NCBI GenBank assembly: GCA_019309945.1
Contig: JAFDFH010000197.1
Span: forward strand, 1-5,412
Length of the DNA: 5,412 bases
Reading direction: 5' to 3'
From: Deltaproteobacteria bacterium
Lineage (GTDB): Bacteria > Desulfobacterota > Desulfobacteria > Desulfobacterales > JAFDFH01
Shown here: one piece after another, positions 4,772 through 5,412 of the stretch
Layout of the letters: each line of letters opens with the position of its first letter
How positions within the stretch are numbered: the first letter of the stretch is position 1
The notes under the pieces: model-generated
What the model was told of the DNA's origin: nothing
Database searches by the model: none
The model's input: only the letters and a program-made list of their open reading frames with translations
Translations under genes and position numbers: made by a program

Positions 4772-4873
4772 ATGGCTGAGAAAAAGAACGTCTGTGGTTG
4801 TGGTTGTATTCCGGTGAAGCAAGTCAGTGAAAAACCGCCCAAAGTCAAAAAGGACTCCAAGAAATCTAAGTAG
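4772..4873 (+). CDS. 33-residue cysteine-rich, lysine-rich small protein (candidate metal/metalloid-binding peptide)
   Basis: The product begins MAEKKNVCGCGCIPVKQ and ends in a Lys/Ser/Pro-rich tail to residue 33. Cys8, Cys10 and Cys12 form a Cys-X-Cys-X-Cys motif like the one in the regulator upstream (CGCGC versus CTCGC). Ten of the 33 residues are lysine, so the protein is strongly basic and probably unfolded without metal. There is no signal peptide or membrane segment, so it is cytoplasmic. The near-perfect SD and the preceding operator copy indicate a regulated, highly translated gene. I do not recognise a named family. A metallothionein-like buffer, a metallochaperone, or an accessory ligand for the repressor are possible, and all are inference. 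The length is below usual gene-finding cut-offs, so it is easily missed. Confidence 0.82.
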   Translation: MAEKKNVCGCGCIPVKQVSEKPPKVKKDSKKSK

Positions 4874-4894
4874 GTAAAAGTTTTTGTTGCACCG

Positions 4895-4938
4895 CCAAGG
4901 GGGAAGGGAGTGTAGAGGAAAATTCCTTTCCCCTTTGG
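4895..4938. terminator. Long hairpin between convergent genes, possible bidirectional terminator
   Basis: CCAAGGGGGAAGGG (4895-4908) pairs with CCTTTCCCCTTTGG (4925-4938) over 14 positions, two of them G-U on the plus transcript, around a 16-base loop. It lies 21 bases after the small Cys-rich gene and faces the end of the convergent zinc-ribbon gene. Only a weak U-rich stretch follows on either strand, so termination may be partial or factor-assisted. Confidence 0.5.
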
Positions 4939-4986
4939 TCTATTTGCAGGACTTTTCGAACGGAAGTGTGCTTTACCCTTTTGTTG

Positions 4987-5295
4987 TTAGGTGTTCTTGC
5001 TCGGCTTCTGACCCTTTTCGTACGGAACAAACACAACACGCTTATTTCCCCAATATATGTACAACCCCAGAAAGATGTAGCTGATAATCGCAGGGATCAA
5101 CCAGGCTACGCCTCCCAACGTAAGCCCTAATGAAATAAGTGCAATCACGAGTCCAATAGCTTGTCTGTACTTGGTGGAGACATCGACCGTAAAGGGATGG
5201 GCACAAAAAGGGCAGTCTTTGTAGGCTTTAAAAGAAAACGTATCTCGAAGATACTTTCCATCGATAACTTTTCTGCAATGTGGACACTCAGGCAT
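4987..5295 (-). CDS. Small zinc-ribbon membrane protein of unknown function
   Basis: This is a 102-residue protein. Residues 1-35 carry two CXXC pairs, Cys4/Cys7 (CPHC) and Cys28/Cys31 (CPFC), which form a probable zinc ribbon. Residues about 44-85 hold two hydrophobic segments (AIGLVIALISLGLTLGGVAW and IPAIISYIFLGLYIYW) that should form a membrane hairpin. A short charged tail follows. It is therefore likely an inner-membrane protein with a zinc-binding domain facing the cytoplasm. ATG at 5295 is preceded by AAGGGG about 10 bases upstream. It starts 18 bp after the stop of another zinc-ribbon gene, so the two are very likely one operon. No named family is recognised. Confidence 0.8.
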   Translation of the reverse strand: MPECPHCRKVIDGKYLRDTFSFKAYKDCPFCAHPFTVDVSTKYRQAIGLVIALISLGLTLGGVAWLIPAIISYIFLGLYIYWGNKRVVFVPYEKGQKPSKNT

Positions 5296-5313
5296 TTTGG
5301 GCTAGCCCCTTTT

Positions 5314-5412
5314 CTAGTCCAGATCCAACTTCGCTTTACACTGATTACATTTGACTGCGCCCCGGAAAACTCTATTGCCGCATTCAGGACAAATATAACG
5401 GACTTCTTCATC
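5314..5412 (-). CDS. C-terminal end of a zinc-ribbon protein (partial, enters from the right edge)
   Basis: The minus-strand frame beginning at base 5412 is open for 32 codons before TAG (5314-5316). It reads DEEVRYICPECGNRVFRG then AVKCNQCKAKLDLD. Two CXXC pairs (CPEC, then CNQC after ten residues) define a zinc ribbon at the extreme C-terminus. The N-terminal part lies outside the window, so the length and function are unknown. This frame is preferred over an overlapping frame with an ATG at 5411, because the latter yields no recognisable motif and would run through the zinc-ribbon membrane gene downstream. It shares a likely transcript with that gene. Confidence 0.75.
   Translation of the reverse strand, partial: DEEVRYICPECGNRVFRGAVKCNQCKAKLDLD

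Noticed and set aside
5299..5308. GGGCTAGCCC palindrome between the two zinc-ribbon genes
   Set aside because: Short, with no loop or U-run, and close to the ribosome site of the downstream gene. No role can be supported.
5145..5411. 88-codon minus-strand frame with an ATG at 5411
   Set aside because: It overlaps two zinc-ribbon reading frames whose CXXC pairs are clear; its own translation shows no motif.
1..5412. CRISPR arrays, insertion sequences, rRNA, attachment sites
   Set aside because: No regularly spaced repeats, transposase motifs, terminal inverted repeats or rRNA-like segments were seen on either strand.

Overview
The window looks like a chromosomal stretch of a Gram-negative-type bacterium. 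Genes have Shine-Dalgarno (SD) sequences, promoters match the sigma-70 consensus, and ATG, GTG and TTG starts all occur. TGA is an ordinary stop codon here, since it ends at least three intact genes. The gene content (HigBA, a LabA-like NYN-LOTUS protein, a spermidine-synthase-like enzyme, a cysteine-rich ArsR cassette) would fit an anaerobic Desulfobacterota/deltaproteobacterial lineage, but that placement is only an inference.

Left and middle part (1-3425), all on the minus strand. Reading in the direction of transcription there are: a SLOG-like Rossmann-fold protein closed by its own terminator; a spermidine-synthase-like Rossmann enzyme; an NYN-domain putative RNase with a lysine/alanine-rich linker and a C-terminal LOTUS domain; a short lipocalin-like protein; a DUF188 (YaiI/YqxD) protein starting at TTG; and the first 25 codons of an exported or membrane-anchored protein that leaves the window. 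Gaps of 36-100 bp between the last five genes allow co-transcription, but no shared pathway is evident.

Centre (3470-4200). This is a higBA-type toxin-antitoxin locus on the minus strand. The antitoxin gene higA is intact and has a strong terminator. The toxin gene higB survives as a recognisable full-length reading frame, but its start codon reads ACG and codon 43 is an in-frame TGA. Its promoter is overlaid by two tandem 16-bp repeats that are probably HigA operators.

Right of centre (4227-4938), plus strand, divergent from higBA. A perfect TTGACA-17-TATAAT promoter overlaid by an 18-bp palindrome drives an ArsR/SmtB-family regulator with a C-terminal Cys-X-Cys-X-Cys motif. It is followed by a 33-residue protein that also carries Cys-X-Cys-X-Cys, has a near-perfect SD, and has a second copy of the palindrome in front of it. 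This looks like a compact, self-regulated metal or metalloid response cassette and is the most interesting part of the window.

Right edge (4987-5412), minus strand. A small zinc-ribbon membrane protein follows the C-terminal end of another zinc-ribbon protein that enters from outside the window. A long hairpin at 4895-4938 separates these genes from the convergent ArsR cassette.
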